DNA from: Anaspis maculata
Taxonomy: Eukaryota; Arthropoda; Insecta; Coleoptera; Scraptiidae
Direction: 5' to 3'
Length of the DNA: 64,000 bases
Assembly: GCA_949128115.1 (NCBI GenBank)
Contig: OX421963.1
Span: 59,205,306-59,269,305 of the forward strand
This document shows, one piece after another, positions 1 to 11,989 of the stretch. The notes under the pieces are model-generated. The model saw only the letters and a list, made by a program, of their open reading frames with translations, was not told where the DNA came from and made no database searches. A program made the translations under genes and the position numbers. The first letter of the stretch is position 1, and the number at the start of each line of letters is the position of its first letter.

Positions 1-1825
1 ACAGCATGATGCATGCACCAGACATAATCGATCCGAATTAAACATTGAAAGGATTCTTCATCATTTCATCCTGTCTGAATTTATTTGCATCTATGGAAAA
101 AACGTATCGCTGATGAGCTGCGACAGGAAACCGAAGGCCAAGGAAAAAAGGGCAAACAGCGGCAATAACGAATAAATCTCGAGAGGGAGATCCAGGATTA
201 TACGTCCACCCACTTATCCGAAGACGGTGCGATATTTATAGGTATTCCAGTTACTACCCGGCTGGTGGTAAAATCGAACCGGCGTCCTACCCACACATTC
301 GCGAATAACTAATTAACCGGAAAAGTGTTTGGGGTCTGCGGTACTGATGTGGCCGAGCTTTTGTTTGCCTAGGATTTAGTATTCCAATCATCGAATTTTA
401 TTTCTGGGGAGCAACGGAACTTCAGCCACGAAATTAGCATGAAATTCGGCGGGTTGAGTGTTGAATACCAACCTTGGCACTCCTTAAATCTTGTCTGAGG
501 GGTTAAATAATGGTGGCAGCTATAATGCTGATCCAAATAGAATGGAGTTAACGTTCGTCCATTATGATTTAAGTCGCATGCTATAACTACTGTATGAGTA
601 TTGAGTACCTACCTATATGGGCTGATAATTCGCCATAAACCATTAACTAGATGAACAAAAATTGTAAAATGACACTAAAACAAAATTCCTCACGTAATGG
701 GGTGCCCCAGTTACAAAAAACTGTTTTCAACTTGGTAAAATGCCAATTTTAGTAACAGAATTTTCAAAGCAGCAATAATACTGTAGCAAAACAGATATCC
801 ATCAGTTTCACCGTTCCACGTTCCACCACCTACCTATATCTACTTACTACCAAAGTATAGTGTTCATCAATTTCGTGGACATTTTTATTAGAGTAGTATA
901 ACCTGTGAGGGAAATATGTTGTTGGTGCGTCTGGTACCATACTAATTTGATAGTGATTATTTATAATTAGAAAATATTCAACAAGTGGAAATTTCGCAAG
1001 TTGTCCGCCTCTTATACTCTTGATTTAGGACTGTTTGATGAAAGAACATGCATTCTCACCCTGCTGAAGTTTTCACCGCGTGCTATATCCGATTTTATCT
1101 GAAATATAGAGAATCCCCAAAACTTTGCGGTTGGCTACTTTGGCTTAATTTGGCACAATAATTCACGAAGAGACACGAAGTCGTTCGGATCACTTTTGGA
1201 ACACATTTTTTACGCATTTTCCCTGCAGATAGACAGAACATATTTGCGGAACGTGATGTCCGACGTTTTTTTTTCCATTTTATTGGAAAATATAGTGATT
1301 CTTCAACTTGTTTTTAATTTTCGCCGATAAACAAATAAATCAAAGCAGCTTTCACATTTGACAGGTGTCAAAAATATTTTCAACCTCTCGAAGCCGGTTC
1401 AACTTTACGTGATTCAAACTGAAGAAATACTACTCCTTCGACCAAAAAAAAGGGGTCCCATGGAATCATCAATCCTTTCCTGCCTGCTGTTGCAGCAGGA
1501 TTCACGTGTAAAAAGTTTATTAAACCGAATTTCAAAAAACCCAGACGCTTAAAGTTGCGTATTGGACCGAAATTTATGTGAGTACCTTCAGTTTTCAATT
1601 TGCTTTCGTTTTGAGCCTTGGCGGAACGAGTTTTTGTCGTGAATGGCCGCCGTCAAGAGACTTGAATTGAAGGCGGTCCCGTAGGATTCTGATGTCCAAA
1701 TGACGGTAATATAGCTCTGCGTCCCTCTAGTCGCATTTCCACGTATGACAAGGTCAGTTTTCCAAGATTTTAATATCAATTTGATAAGAAATATAACTTC
1801 CTTTCTAGAGAAGTCAGTTTCACAC
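1..1825. other. Anonymous AT-rich DNA, no gene supported
   Basis: I see no coding signal here. The open frames are about 60-70 codons, overlap on opposite strands and lack a plausible start or splice context. No tRNA or rRNA pattern and no tandem repeat were seen. It is most likely intergenic or intronic DNA. Confidence 0.5.
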
Positions 1826-1828
1826 TAA

Positions 1829-1964
1829 TGGTGCGATTCTCTAAAAAATTACATTCCATAAAGGCTCTGCGACGTTGTTATTACCTAGGCAACAACCAAT
1901 GGCCGACACGAATTTTCACATAACAGAGCGTTTATGGAATGTTATTTTTTACAGAATAGCACCA
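1829..1964. mobile_element. Small hairpin MITE with TAA target duplication
   Basis: Two arms of about 41 bp (1829-1870 and 1924-1964) are inverted copies, starting TGGTGC and ending GCACCA. TAA lies on both sides (1826-1828 and 1965-1967), consistent with a 3 bp target-site duplication. The 136 bp length with no coding capacity fits a miniature inverted-repeat transposable element. TAA is the duplication typical of PIF/Harbinger-derived MITEs, but the superfamily is inferred from that alone. Confidence 0.7.
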
Positions 1965-2272
1965 TAAGTAGAAAGGCGGCAAGCCAACAATGCTAAAGTA
2001 GAAAATTTGCCCAGCCAACTAGAGTCACAGTACAAGTGAACCTACTATATTAAAAGTGACTGTGAGGGTTATATTTAAAGTCCGACTGTAACCGACGCAA
2101 TCCGAATAATATTCCGAATAAATAACCAACATGTTCTTCTTATGACATTTTTAGCGTCAAATTTCGAAAATTTCGTGAATTATTGACAAAATCGAGAATG
2201 CTTTGAAAAACAATTGAAATATCAATAGCAACAACAAAAAAAGTGACTGATTTTGTGTGCAATTGAAGTATT

Positions 2273-2515
2273 ACTTCTTAATCATGTTTTGTGCTTGTTT
2301 GTACCGAGAGTTCATAAATTAAATGGGTCAAGGGTGTCTGTGAGCTTAAAAACGTCTGTCGGAGCTAGCATCGTTCTTATTAAAGTTTGACAAATTTATT
2401 ACAAAAGGAGTAAGGATTGCCCTAGCTTCGACAGACGTTTTTGAATTCACAGACCCTCGACTCATTTAATTTATGAACTCTCGGTACAAACAAGCACAAA
2501 ACACGATTAAGAAGT
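2273..2515. repeat. Hairpin: ~95 bp inverted repeat with 50 bp loop
   Basis: The stretch 2273-2368 is repeated in reverse complement at 2419-2515, with a few mismatches and a loop of about 50 bp. The right arm is followed by CACCCTGTA, the end motif of the TA-flanked foldbacks in this window. It may therefore be the trimmed end of such an element. No matching end is seen on the left. Confidence 0.65.
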
Positions 2516-3908
2516 TAGATACACCACCACCCTGTATATATATTTTTTTAAATTCAACATTCTGACATTGTGCAACCTTGCGCAGGTTTCAAGTCGGACG
2601 TAAAGGGACTTTATGTGGTTGCTGTGATGCTTGCGGTGTGACAAATGATTGCTGTTAAGTCGCCCATATAAACTGCTCAACATTTGAAATGTCGGTTCAA
2701 AAATTTTGCCCTTATTCAAAACGGTATAACTTTGGATTGTCTGAACCGATTCCAATTTTGTTTTCACGGTTGTTAAGATACATCTTCCAGCAATCTACTC
2801 GGTTGGGGAGGTTTTTTGACTTACTTCAATTACATTCGCTACAGGGTGAAATGTAAAGCATTGCAAAATTGTGCTTAGTTCAATAGATCCCCATTGTTGT
2901 GAACAATTTTTTTTTCGAATTCTAACGATATGATCATGCAGCCTGATGTCCTATCTCGAAATAGTTTTTGAATTTCAGAAATCCACAATGATGACATGAT
3001 TTTGTTTTGTAAAAGTTACATTTTAGTCATTTCGGTTGGCAATTAAGTCGCATTTTTGATGATAAGAACCTCGATAAGAACCTGTAATTTTGCATGCTTG
3101 TTGCTTGAACTGTTGAAATCTGCTGTGCCTTCAGAAACCTCCGTTTTACTTCCCCGGTTCGCGTTCTCGAATGAAAAGAAAAATATTATGAACGCGCAAA
3201 AAATTTGTTCCCGAATTTCGAAGAATAACTTTTTTTAAGGTCCATCTAATCAATTTATTCAGACCATTTCCAGATCAAGGTTGATCCGTCTGCCTATCCG
3301 AGTGTCCGTGTGTCTAACTCTGAGTAATCGTCCATGATAACTCCCAAATGGTACATTCAATTGAGCTGAAATTTGGTATGCGACCATGGTATAGGCGTCT
3401 AATGAACTTATATGATTTTGGTTGAAATCGGTCATAAGAGGGCGCACTTATTGCGTCGTATCAATATCGGAATTTTTGACGTACGGACCTCAAATTGAAC
3501 ATGTACACACATCAAAAGAATCTAGGGGACAACCAAATTCAGACGATTTCTAAAATCATCATAGCTTTTGATTGCCGTCAGCGATTTTATATTTGTTTTC
3601 AGTGTTCGATAGCCCAATCCTTCGTTTCCATGTCTTGATCACGTCGAATATAAACAATGTTTCATGATGTTCCTACAGGGTGATCAATAGAACAGTGTAA
3701 AATTGCCGAAAGTTAAGTACGAGCGCGATTTCCCAAAAAAAAAATTTATGCATTTCAATAGCACAGTTATAAAGACTGGTATTTCAGCTTCAGTAGCGTT
3801 TTTGAATTTCGAAAATCGAAGGTAAATTGCCAAAGATATTGATCATTTTGTGCCGCCATGTTGAACTTCCAAGAAAGTGATCCGATTTCAGTGATACTTG
3901 GATTACAC

Positions 3909-4138
3909 TTACATCCGGTTTCAGTAATTGGAATTCCAACGTCAAATGTCTTTCTCGGTCACTTTCAAGTCGCCACAATAAACTTATATGTAAATGATTC
4001 GATTCTAGTGTGTTTCAAGTTTCATTCAAATTGAATCATTTATGTAAAAAGCTCAATATAACGGCTCAAAAGTGATCTAAAGCATATATCTAAAGTGACA
4101 TTTGACCTTTAAATTCCAATTACTTGAACCAGACATAA
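3909..4138. repeat. Small inverted-repeat module in the left arm
   Basis: The ends TTACATCCGG (3909-3918) and CCAGACATAA (4129-4138), with their adjoining ~30 bp, are inverted copies. The unit is absent from the right arm of the surrounding palindrome, so it looks like a MITE inserted only on the left. It directly abuts the TAA that flanks the next element. Confidence 0.45.
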
Positions 4139-5084
4139 TAGTCCGGATGTTAAGGTATAATACCCTTCACTTTTATAACAAGCAATGCCACTTGGCATAC
4201 CTGTTGCCGAGACCATGTTTGACCGATTAAGACCAGGAGCCAGAGTCGTAAGCAATGCAGGCGTCGTATACAGGGTGTCGTATAGAAAAAAAGTAAAAAA
4301 TTCGTCCATCATCAACCAAACGAGATGGATTCACGTGAATAAGCACATTATATTCACAATATATTACCTATCAAGAAAGAGTCAACGGTTTTGGAAAATC
4401 TTGAGGGGTTCTTGAAATATTCAGGAAAAACTGTATTTTCTTCTGAATATTATATTTCTCGGTAAATCAGTGAATTCTCAAGATATCAAAGTGCAACTTG
4501 GTAGTTCTATTTTTGATGAGTGTTTATTGTTTCATAAATACCTACAGGTATTATAAACAAGGGTGAGGAAAAATTATTATTTACAACTTTAAACTAAAAC
4601 TAGAGGTAGTTCTATGGCTGGTATGATCATGAATCAAAAACGATCAGGAGCCAAATGCAAGGCCTGCTATTTCCAGAAATAAGACAGTGAACTTTTTTCT
4701 TCGCGACCGTCATCTTAAATCTCCGTTTTACTCAACAGGTGAAAAAGTGACAACCGAATGTGAGATAGTTGACATCCAGTCACCACATTATGAAAAAGAT
4801 AGCTTTGAAGCAAGGCAAGGGTCTCTTCATCGAGAAAACAGTGTTACCCAAGGTTTTCATGGTGAAACGCATTTGCAGCGCCTGTGATGGCTAATCAGAG
4901 ACTTGAAAGAGCAGAGTGAGCTCTTTGCCACAATCCTACATTCATTATGAGCTGAATTACCAAAATTCATCATGATCGGTCCAAAGGTAAATTTTTGGTG
5001 GCTTGCTGAACCAAATATGTGGCGCGTTTTGGTGAAAAATGCAAAAAAAATCGAGCAATCATCATCATGTCATCCCTCACTAAA

Positions 5085-5555
5085 AGAAGGCTATTGCAAA
5101 AACTGAAACTTATCAACGTTGAAATGTTTTGGGAGAGTCAACCCTACAATCTTGAGCCATGAAATGTTGGACACATGCGTCCCTTTGTTAGAGAGAAGAC
5201 ATGAGAAACTTGCATGCAGAAAGTTTTGTCCAATCTCTGAGCCGGGTAATATTTTCAGAAAGGTACCAAAATTTTGTCTTTGGATCGATGATTATGAATT
5301 TTTGTGCTAAATTTCAAAATGGATGTAATATTGTGAGTCATCAACTTTTGGTGGGTTTCTGAATGAAATATGTGAATAAGAATTTTGTATTTTTATTCTG
5401 CATGCACGCCTTCCATGTCTTCTCTATGGTAACCGGACGCATGTGTCCAACATTTATTGCCTCAAGGATATAGGCTTCAATCTCACAAAACATTCCAGCG
5501 TTGATTTGTTTCAGTTTTTGCAACAGCCTTCTCTTCGTAAGAGATAACAAGATAA
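5085..5555. repeat. Hairpin inside the foldback centre
   Basis: About 140 bp at 5085-5225 recurs in reverse complement at about 5390-5555, with short indels. It forms the central turn-round of the surrounding foldback on the 5' side of the HINE-like insertion. Confidence 0.6.
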
Positions 5556-5567
5556 TGATAGCCCGAT

Positions 5568-7069
5568 TTTTTTAGCGCATTTTCCATCTCGATGAAAATC
5601 GCTATTGCAACCGCTTTGTCCGTCCGTCCGTCCGTCCGTCCGTCCGTCCGTTGCTCGAACTCCTCCCAAACTAGACGACCTAGCTTTCTAATTTTTCCAC
5701 TGTTACATAGCTGCCACTCCCAAAGGAGGGCTAGGCTATATTGGATGTCTATATTGCGCCGCCAACATAGAGAAAACCGCCCCCGATAAACTTGAAATAA
5801 CATAATATTGCACTTTCTACCAGACCTGATGCTCTGGTGCTCTCATTTTTTGAATAATACATAGTTGCCACTTAAAAACGTAAGCCAAGAAACATTCCGT
5901 CTTCAATATGCGCCGCCGACATGAAAAAACTGCTAAAAACCGCCCCCAATCACTTTAAAATGAAAAACATAAACCCGAAGACATAGCGATCTGATTCTTT
6001 CGGTATATGAATAGCTGACTAAAAATGGGAAAGGATAGGCTACTTTTCATTAGTCGCCGCCCCCAGATTCCGCCCCCAAACGATGAAAAGTGCAACTTTC
6101 ATAAATGTTACTGATTGAGATGTTCCCTTAAACATTTAGAAACTGCCAACTCAAATTGTGCAACATTTGCTCAGCCGAACGTTGCCGCTCTCACACGCCG
6201 CCCCCAAAGTAAGAGATAAATGAAAAACATGAACCCGAAGACATAGCGATCTAAGTTTTTCACTATATGAATAGCTGACTAAAAATGGAAAAGGATAGGC
6301 TACTTTTGATATGGCGCCGCCTCCAGCTTCCGCCCCAAAAGAAAAAAAAGTGCAACTTTCAACAATTTTCACTGATTTAGCTGATAATGTTACCTCGAAC
6401 ATTTAGAAACTCTTGACTCAAACTGTGCAAGAATTTCTTTGCCAAACTCTGCCGCTCCCACACGCCGCCCCCAAAGTGAGAGATAAATGTAAAACATGAA
6501 CCTGAAGATATAGCGATCTAATTCTTCCACTATATTGATAGCTGACTGAAATTGGAAAAAGATAGGCCACTTTTAATTAACCGCCGGCGCCGCCTCCAAA
6601 CAAAAAAAATGCAACTTCCACAATTTCCACTGATTGTCATATTTCCCTTACATTTAGAAACTCTCAACTCAAACTGTGCAACAGTTACTTTGCCGAATGC
6701 TGCCGCCCCCACACGCTGCCCTCAAAGTGAGAGATAAATGAAAAACATAAACCCGAAGACATAACGATCTAATTCTCTCGCTGTATGGATAGCTAACTAA
6801 GAATGGGAAAGAATAGGCTACTTTTGATATGGCGCCGCCTCCAACTTCCACCCCCAAACAAAAAAATATTGATGAGTGAAAGAATTTTCATTCAAATCTA
6901 TTTCATTGGCAATTCTGATAACAAAATATCACAATGAGTTTCAAATGAAGAAAGTGGACAAGGGATGGTGTTTCTCCTTCAACCAAATTTTTTTACGTTC
7001 ATAATATGCATGCCTCTTTGAGAAAATGCGCTACTGAGACTCACGCACGTGAAGGCATACTTACTTGTT
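5568..7069 (+). mobile_element. HINE/DINE-1-like Helentron relative, copy A
   Basis: The copy starts with the subterminal repeat AGCGCATTTTC (5574-5584) followed by a short hairpin. A (GTCC)n microsatellite lies at about 5620-5653. About 260 bp tandem units follow; the motif CACGCCGCCCCCAAAG recurs near 6194, 6460 and 6711. The 3' end has the inverted subterminal repeat GAAAATGCGCT (7022-7032), a small stem-loop (about 7040-7054) and the end ACTTGTTT. Subterminal repeats, a (GTCY)n tract, internal tandem repeats and a 3' stem-loop match the known DINE-1/HINE architecture. Assignment to Helentrons is inferred from structure, since no Rep-helicase frame is present. Confidence 0.65.
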
Positions 7070-8241
7070 TTACATACTCACTTGTTTTACATTTCTCACC
7101 AAAAAGCGCCACCTATTTTGTTCAGCAAGCCATCAAGATTTTACCTTTGGACCGATCATCATGAATTTGATGATTCAGCTCAAAATGAATGTAGGATTGT
7201 GACAAGGAAATCACTCTGCTCTTTCAAATCTCTCATTAGCCATCACAGGCGCTGCAAATGTGTATTTCCATGAAAACCTTGGGTGACAATGTTTTCTCGA
7301 TGAAGACATCCTCACCTTGCTTCAAGGCCATCTTTTCCGTAATAGGGTGACTGGATGCCAACATTCTCACATTCAACTGTCACTTTTCCAACTGTTGAGT
7401 AAAACGGAGATTTAAGATGGCGATCACGAAGAAAAAAAAAGTTGACTGTCTTACTTCTGGGAATAGCAGGCCCTGCATTTGGCTCCTGATCGTTTTTTAT
7501 TCATGACAATGCTTGCCGTAAACGTACTAAGTTGCACCGCGATATCTTGAAAATTCACTGATTTACCGAGAAATCAAATATTTAGAAGAAAATTCAGTTT
7601 TCCGGAATATTTTAAGAACCGCTCAAGATTTTCCAAAACTGTTGACTTTTTCTTGTTGGGTAATATATTGTGGATATATGTGCCTACTCACGTGAACCCA
7701 TCTGGTTTGGTTGATGATATACGATTTTTTTACTTTTGTTCTATACGACACCCTGTATATACGGCGCCTGCATCACTTACGACTTTGGCTTCTGATCTTA
7801 ATCGGTCAAACATGGTCTCGGCAACAGGTATGCCAAGTGGCATTGCTTGTTATAAAAGTGAAGGGTGCCCCTAAATTTGGACCTTAACGTCCGGACTATA
7901 AGTGTGTTCCAAGTTTCAATGAAATCGGATCACTTTGTTCTTTCTTGAAAGTTCAACATGGCGGCACAAAATGATCAATATTTTTGGCAATTCACCTTTG
8001 ATTTCCAAAATTAAAAAACGTTACTGGAGCTGAAACACCGATCTTCATAACTGTGCTATTGGAATGCATGAAATTTTTTTTTGGGAAATCGCGCTCGTAC
8101 TGAACTTTCGGCAATTTTACACTGTTCCATTGATCACCCTGTAGCAACCTTATAAAATACTGTTTGTGTTTGACGTGATCAAAGCATGAAGACGAAAGAT
8201 TGGGCTATCGAACACCGAAAACCGATATGAAATCGCTCACG

Positions 8242-8263
8242 GGAATGATGATGATGATGATGA
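8242..8263. repeat. (GAT)n microsatellite
   Basis: A short run of ATG/GAT triplets lies in the right arm of the outer palindrome. It is not matched in the left arm, so it probably arose by local slippage. Confidence 0.7.
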
Positions 8264-9199
8264 AGTTTTGATGATTTTAGGAATCGTCTGAATTTGCTTG
8301 TCCCCTAGTTTCTTTTGATGTGTGTAGATGTTTTGTTGGTACAGAAACACATTCTCAAATTTTAGTTTGAATATGTTTAAAAATATAACCTCAATTTCTT
8401 ATTTTTTCAAGATGTCTTAAATGCAACTTTTACAAAAAAAATCATATCATCATTGTTGAACTTCTGATCTGAAAAATTCAAAAATCGTTTCAAGACAAGA
8501 CATCAGGCTTCATGATTATATCGTTAGAATTTGAAAAAAAATGTTCAGAAAAATGGGGATCTATTGAACAAAGCACAATTTTGCAATACTTTACATTCCA
8601 CCCTGTAACGAGTGTAATTGAAAGAATTGAGAATTCTCGCCAACGAAGTAGATTGCTGAAAGATGTATCTAAGTAACCGTGAAAACAAAACCGGAATCGG
8701 TTGAGACAATCCAAACTTACATCATTTTGAAAAAGGGCAAAATTTTCGATACCCACATTTCAAATGTTGAGCAGTTTATATTGTTATTTTCAACAAATTC
8801 AATAATTCTTCAAGTTTTGCCCAATTCAGAGAGCTTAAGAAGGTTTGGCAGCTTCGCTTTATATTCGGCAACCTATCGAACGGCTCCTTCGCCAATTGTA
8901 AAGGTTTCTGACTCATCCAAAAGTCGAAGTCTCCAGCTAATATCGTGACATCTCAGTACCTGTCAAATGGTTTAACATATCGATATGGAGTTCGTTCTTT
9001 TAGTCCAAGTGGTACACAGAAAAAACGGCATTTCTATATACATTTATTAATTTATCAAAAGTCCACCGGTTCTCTTGACACAAAGGAACATTTTCGTTTG
9101 CAGTTCTTTCTTCTGCCACGAGTGTTTTCTTATAAAATATGGAATTCTCAAAAAAAAAAAAGGAACTGAATAGTGTTCGCACAACATTACTAATGGCCG

Positions 9200-11005
9200 A
9201 TTGCGTAAAGGCATTGTTTACTATTGCACAACACAGTACCGAGTTGTACCGCAGTAAGCAATGGCCAAAATCACACAGCTTTCTCTTCGGCAAACCTTAC
9301 CACGGCACAACCACCGCAACGCCTTGTAGTGGAGTGAGCATTGGCTTATGATTCCAAGTATTTTCATTGGGCATTCCTCATCCCACTTTAACTAAAATTT
9401 GACACACAAAGTGAGACTATTCACCTCATAGGTCAAAAATGCGATAGTTCTCATGGAAATGTTCAAAAATTTCAGTCATAATTGCACTGAATCATCAAAA
9501 AATTATCTCCGGCGATTCAACTGAAATGTCATTATGTTGCTATTTTTTCTTGAATAAAACTATTTTATCGCTCAACCGTAATGTCTGATAATTTTTCAGG
9601 AAACATTCTTTGAAAAACTACTCTTGTAGGAATACTACAAGAGTTGTATTCCGAAGAACCGAACGTTGACATTTCAGTTGAATTGACGGCGATAATTTTT
9701 TGACGTTCCAGTGCAATTATCGCTTATTAATTTTGGACATTTCCATGAGAAATATCGCATTTTTTATGTACGAGGGAATCATTCAGGTAATTTATAAATG
9801 TACTCGTGAATTTATTTTTTGGTATACGCTTCCCAAAATGGTTATTTTGCGAATTGTTTGAGTCCGCAAAATACGTCTTCAGCGGACTAGTCCTTTAATA
9901 AAGGTAACTAGGTGACACTATAGAGGACTGAATTATTTGTTTATTGGAGTATGCCATTCAACATTTTCATTCACACTATTTTTTTTTCCATTCTATGAAT
10001 AAATCATTATCTCGCTCATGACAGCGTGCAAGACTTTGCTGGAAGAAAATCAAGTACTTGCTTGCTTGCTTCTTTGCTTTTTCCAAAATATCTATTGGAA
10101 CGTCATCCATTTTTTTTTCGATTTGAAAACTAGTCATAATAAAATAAGTTGCCATAACACAACAATTCAGCCAGCGTGATTATTAGTGGAATACAAGTAA
10201 ATTCCTGTTTGCACTACAACAGCTAATAGGTACTGCTCTCGGTACTGCTTGAAGTAGTTGAAGAGGGTTTGGAGAGCTTATACCAAAAAACGTTGTATGC
10301 AACATGGACGCAAAATGCTTTAGCGGACTCATCCGCGCCCTTAGGGGACTCGGTTCCCGCCTCGTCTCTAAGCAAGCAAATTCCTCCCCTAATGACTTAT
10401 TTTGCGTACTTGTTACATAAAATACTATTTCACCCGACAGTAGCTTTCTTTGTCGTCTCAGTTTTAAACTTGAAATTATAATGCGGTGCCTACTAATTTG
10501 CCATTGAAGAAATTTGTGCGAAACAAACGAAGCGTCACCTACGGTAATTCAGTAAGAGAAGTTTAGGTTTTATTTTCGTCCAAAATGAAAATTTCAGGAA
10601 AGTACCATTATCTTCACCTAGTAACTATAGTTTATAAATAGATGAGAATGCCACCTGCTATTTTATCATCACCGCTCTATGATTTTAGTCCTTACATAAG
10701 TAAATTACAATTGTATTGCATTTCGTTGCAATAAATTTATCCATCTGTTCAATTTCGTAGTAAAATTAGCTTGCCAAAGGTAGAACGGATAAATAGTAAT
10801 CACTTTCTGTATTAGATTTTAGTTGAAGTGGGATAAGGAATGCCAAGGAAAATACTTGAAATCAAAAGTCAATGCTTACTCCACTACAGCGCGTTGCGGT
10901 GTTGTACCGTGGTAAGGTTTGCCAAAGAAAAAGCTGTGTGACTTTGGCCATTGCTTACTGCGCTACAGCTCGGTGCTGTGTTGTATAATAGTAAACAATG
11001 CCTTT
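9200..11005. repeat. Inverted-repeat unit with ~200 bp arms
   Basis: About 9203-9405 is an inverted, moderately diverged copy of about 10825-11005. Shared landmarks are the runs around TAAAGGCATTGTTTAC on the left and GTAAACAATGCCTTTA on the right. The 1.4 kb between holds another foldback (9418-9787) and about 1 kb (9788-10824) in which I see no gene. No clear target duplication was found, so the unit may be a composite. Confidence 0.6.
9418..9787. mobile_element. Foldback MITE nested in the larger unit
   Basis: The arms 9418-9535 and 9668-9787 are inverted copies (for example TTCAACTGAAATGTCA at about 9517-9532 against TGACATTTCAGTTGAA near 9670). The spacer of about 130 bp contains a small palindrome, CTCTTGTAGGAATACTACAAGAG. 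The element is non-coding and its outer edges are blurred. Confidence 0.6.
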
Positions 11006-11013
11006 ACGCTGCC

Positions 11014-11416
11014 CGATTGCACAAAGATGGCATCAAATTTCAGTTCGGTACTAAACACGGCATCAAATTTTTGAAGTGAGATAAAATGCAAACCCAGTTA
11101 CTTCAAGGGGAGATTTTGATGGAAATACAAATATGGCTTCAAACAATCGTTTACAGAAAAAAGTTGGGGTTAACACGACTTGTCGCTAATTTTTTATTAC
11201 AAAGAAAAAGATCTGACATTTCAGGTAAGATGTGTTCTACAAACCAAAATAACGGCTGTCTCATTTGTGTTCTGGTATCCAAATAATCGCTTGGAGCCAT
11301 CTTTTGTATTCCTATCATAATCTCCCCTCGAAGTAACTGGGGTTTGCATTTTATTTCAATTGAAAAATTTCGTGTTTAGTACCGAACTAACATTTGATAC
11401 CACCTTTGTGCAATCG
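11014..11416. mobile_element. Foldback element with ~137 bp arms
   Basis: The arms 11014-11150 and 11280-11416 are inverted copies with few mismatches, beginning GATTGCACAAAG and ending CTTTGTGCAATC. The loop is about 130 bp. It abuts the right arm of the preceding inverted-repeat unit and could be its terminal part. No coding sequence. Confidence 0.65.
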
Positions 11417-11989
11417 AGCATGTGTCGAGCATCGAGTGTCGAGTGATGGAAAGTGTTCAAGGTCACTATCTAACCCTCTTATCGGCGGTTTTCAAAGATG
11501 ACGGTCACAATCTTTGATTTTTTCTTCTCATTGTGAAAAAATATGGCGTGTGAGGTATTTTTACCGACGAGAAGGGAGAAGGAATTCTCAAGTCACAGTT
11601 CCTCGTGCTTGTGTGGTTGGGAGCGAAGTGGCTTCTGAAATTCACGAAGTGAATAGTGAAATCGTAAAGCTTCATGGGTCTGCCATATAAACTTCCCATT
11701 TTCAGCGACACTTCCCAGGCTTTTCTTGTAGTCATATTTTCCACAGTGACGGGTTTGTTCATCATCTTGACTACCCAACTTGGCGTATTTTGCTTTTGAA
11801 AGAAAATTCTAGTTTCTCCGCCATTTTTTGTTATGATCTATCTTGCCACCTTCCATGATACTGATGCCACTTCTTTCCAGTGGTACAGTTTCGATCCTGT
11901 AAATGAAAACACTTGACATAACTTGTCATTCTTTATGGTGTACTGTTGTAAAGATTGGGTAGAAAAATCAAATAATATCAGCTCAAAAT
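11417..11989. other. Anonymous spacer, no gene supported
   Basis: The longest open frame here (minus strand, about 86 codons at 11505-11765) overlaps another frame in the same strand and has no recognisable domain. I see nothing else. Confidence 0.4.

Larger units (their letters stand above)
4139..7898. mobile_element. Foldback element, TAG termini, TAA target duplication
   Basis: The left end starts TAGTCCGGATGTTAAGG and the right end is the reverse complement, finishing CCGGACTA. TAA flanks both sides (4136-4138 and 7899-7901). The arms pair over about 4139-5050 with 7095-7898, with indels. The centre holds a hairpin (5085-5555) and a HINE-like element (5568-7069). The same left terminus, again preceded by TAA, appears at 63939. 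No transposase frame is visible, so it is non-autonomous. A further diverged copy of part of the arm (sequence around 7750-7880) may lie near 55030-55130. Confidence 0.75.
2640..8800. repeat. Large nested inverted repeat (outer palindrome)
   Basis: Sequence at about 2640-3000 and 3500-3905 returns in reverse complement at about 7900-8330 and 8430-8800. The arms are long but diverged and each has its own indels; 3000-3480 is present only in the left arm. TACAGGGTG-type motifs occur at mirrored places in the arms (near 2834/8601, 3674/8146 and 4268/7757), as if foldbacks had accumulated inside one another. The inner part is a separate insertion (4139-7898). No coding sequence is supported. Confidence 0.7.
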
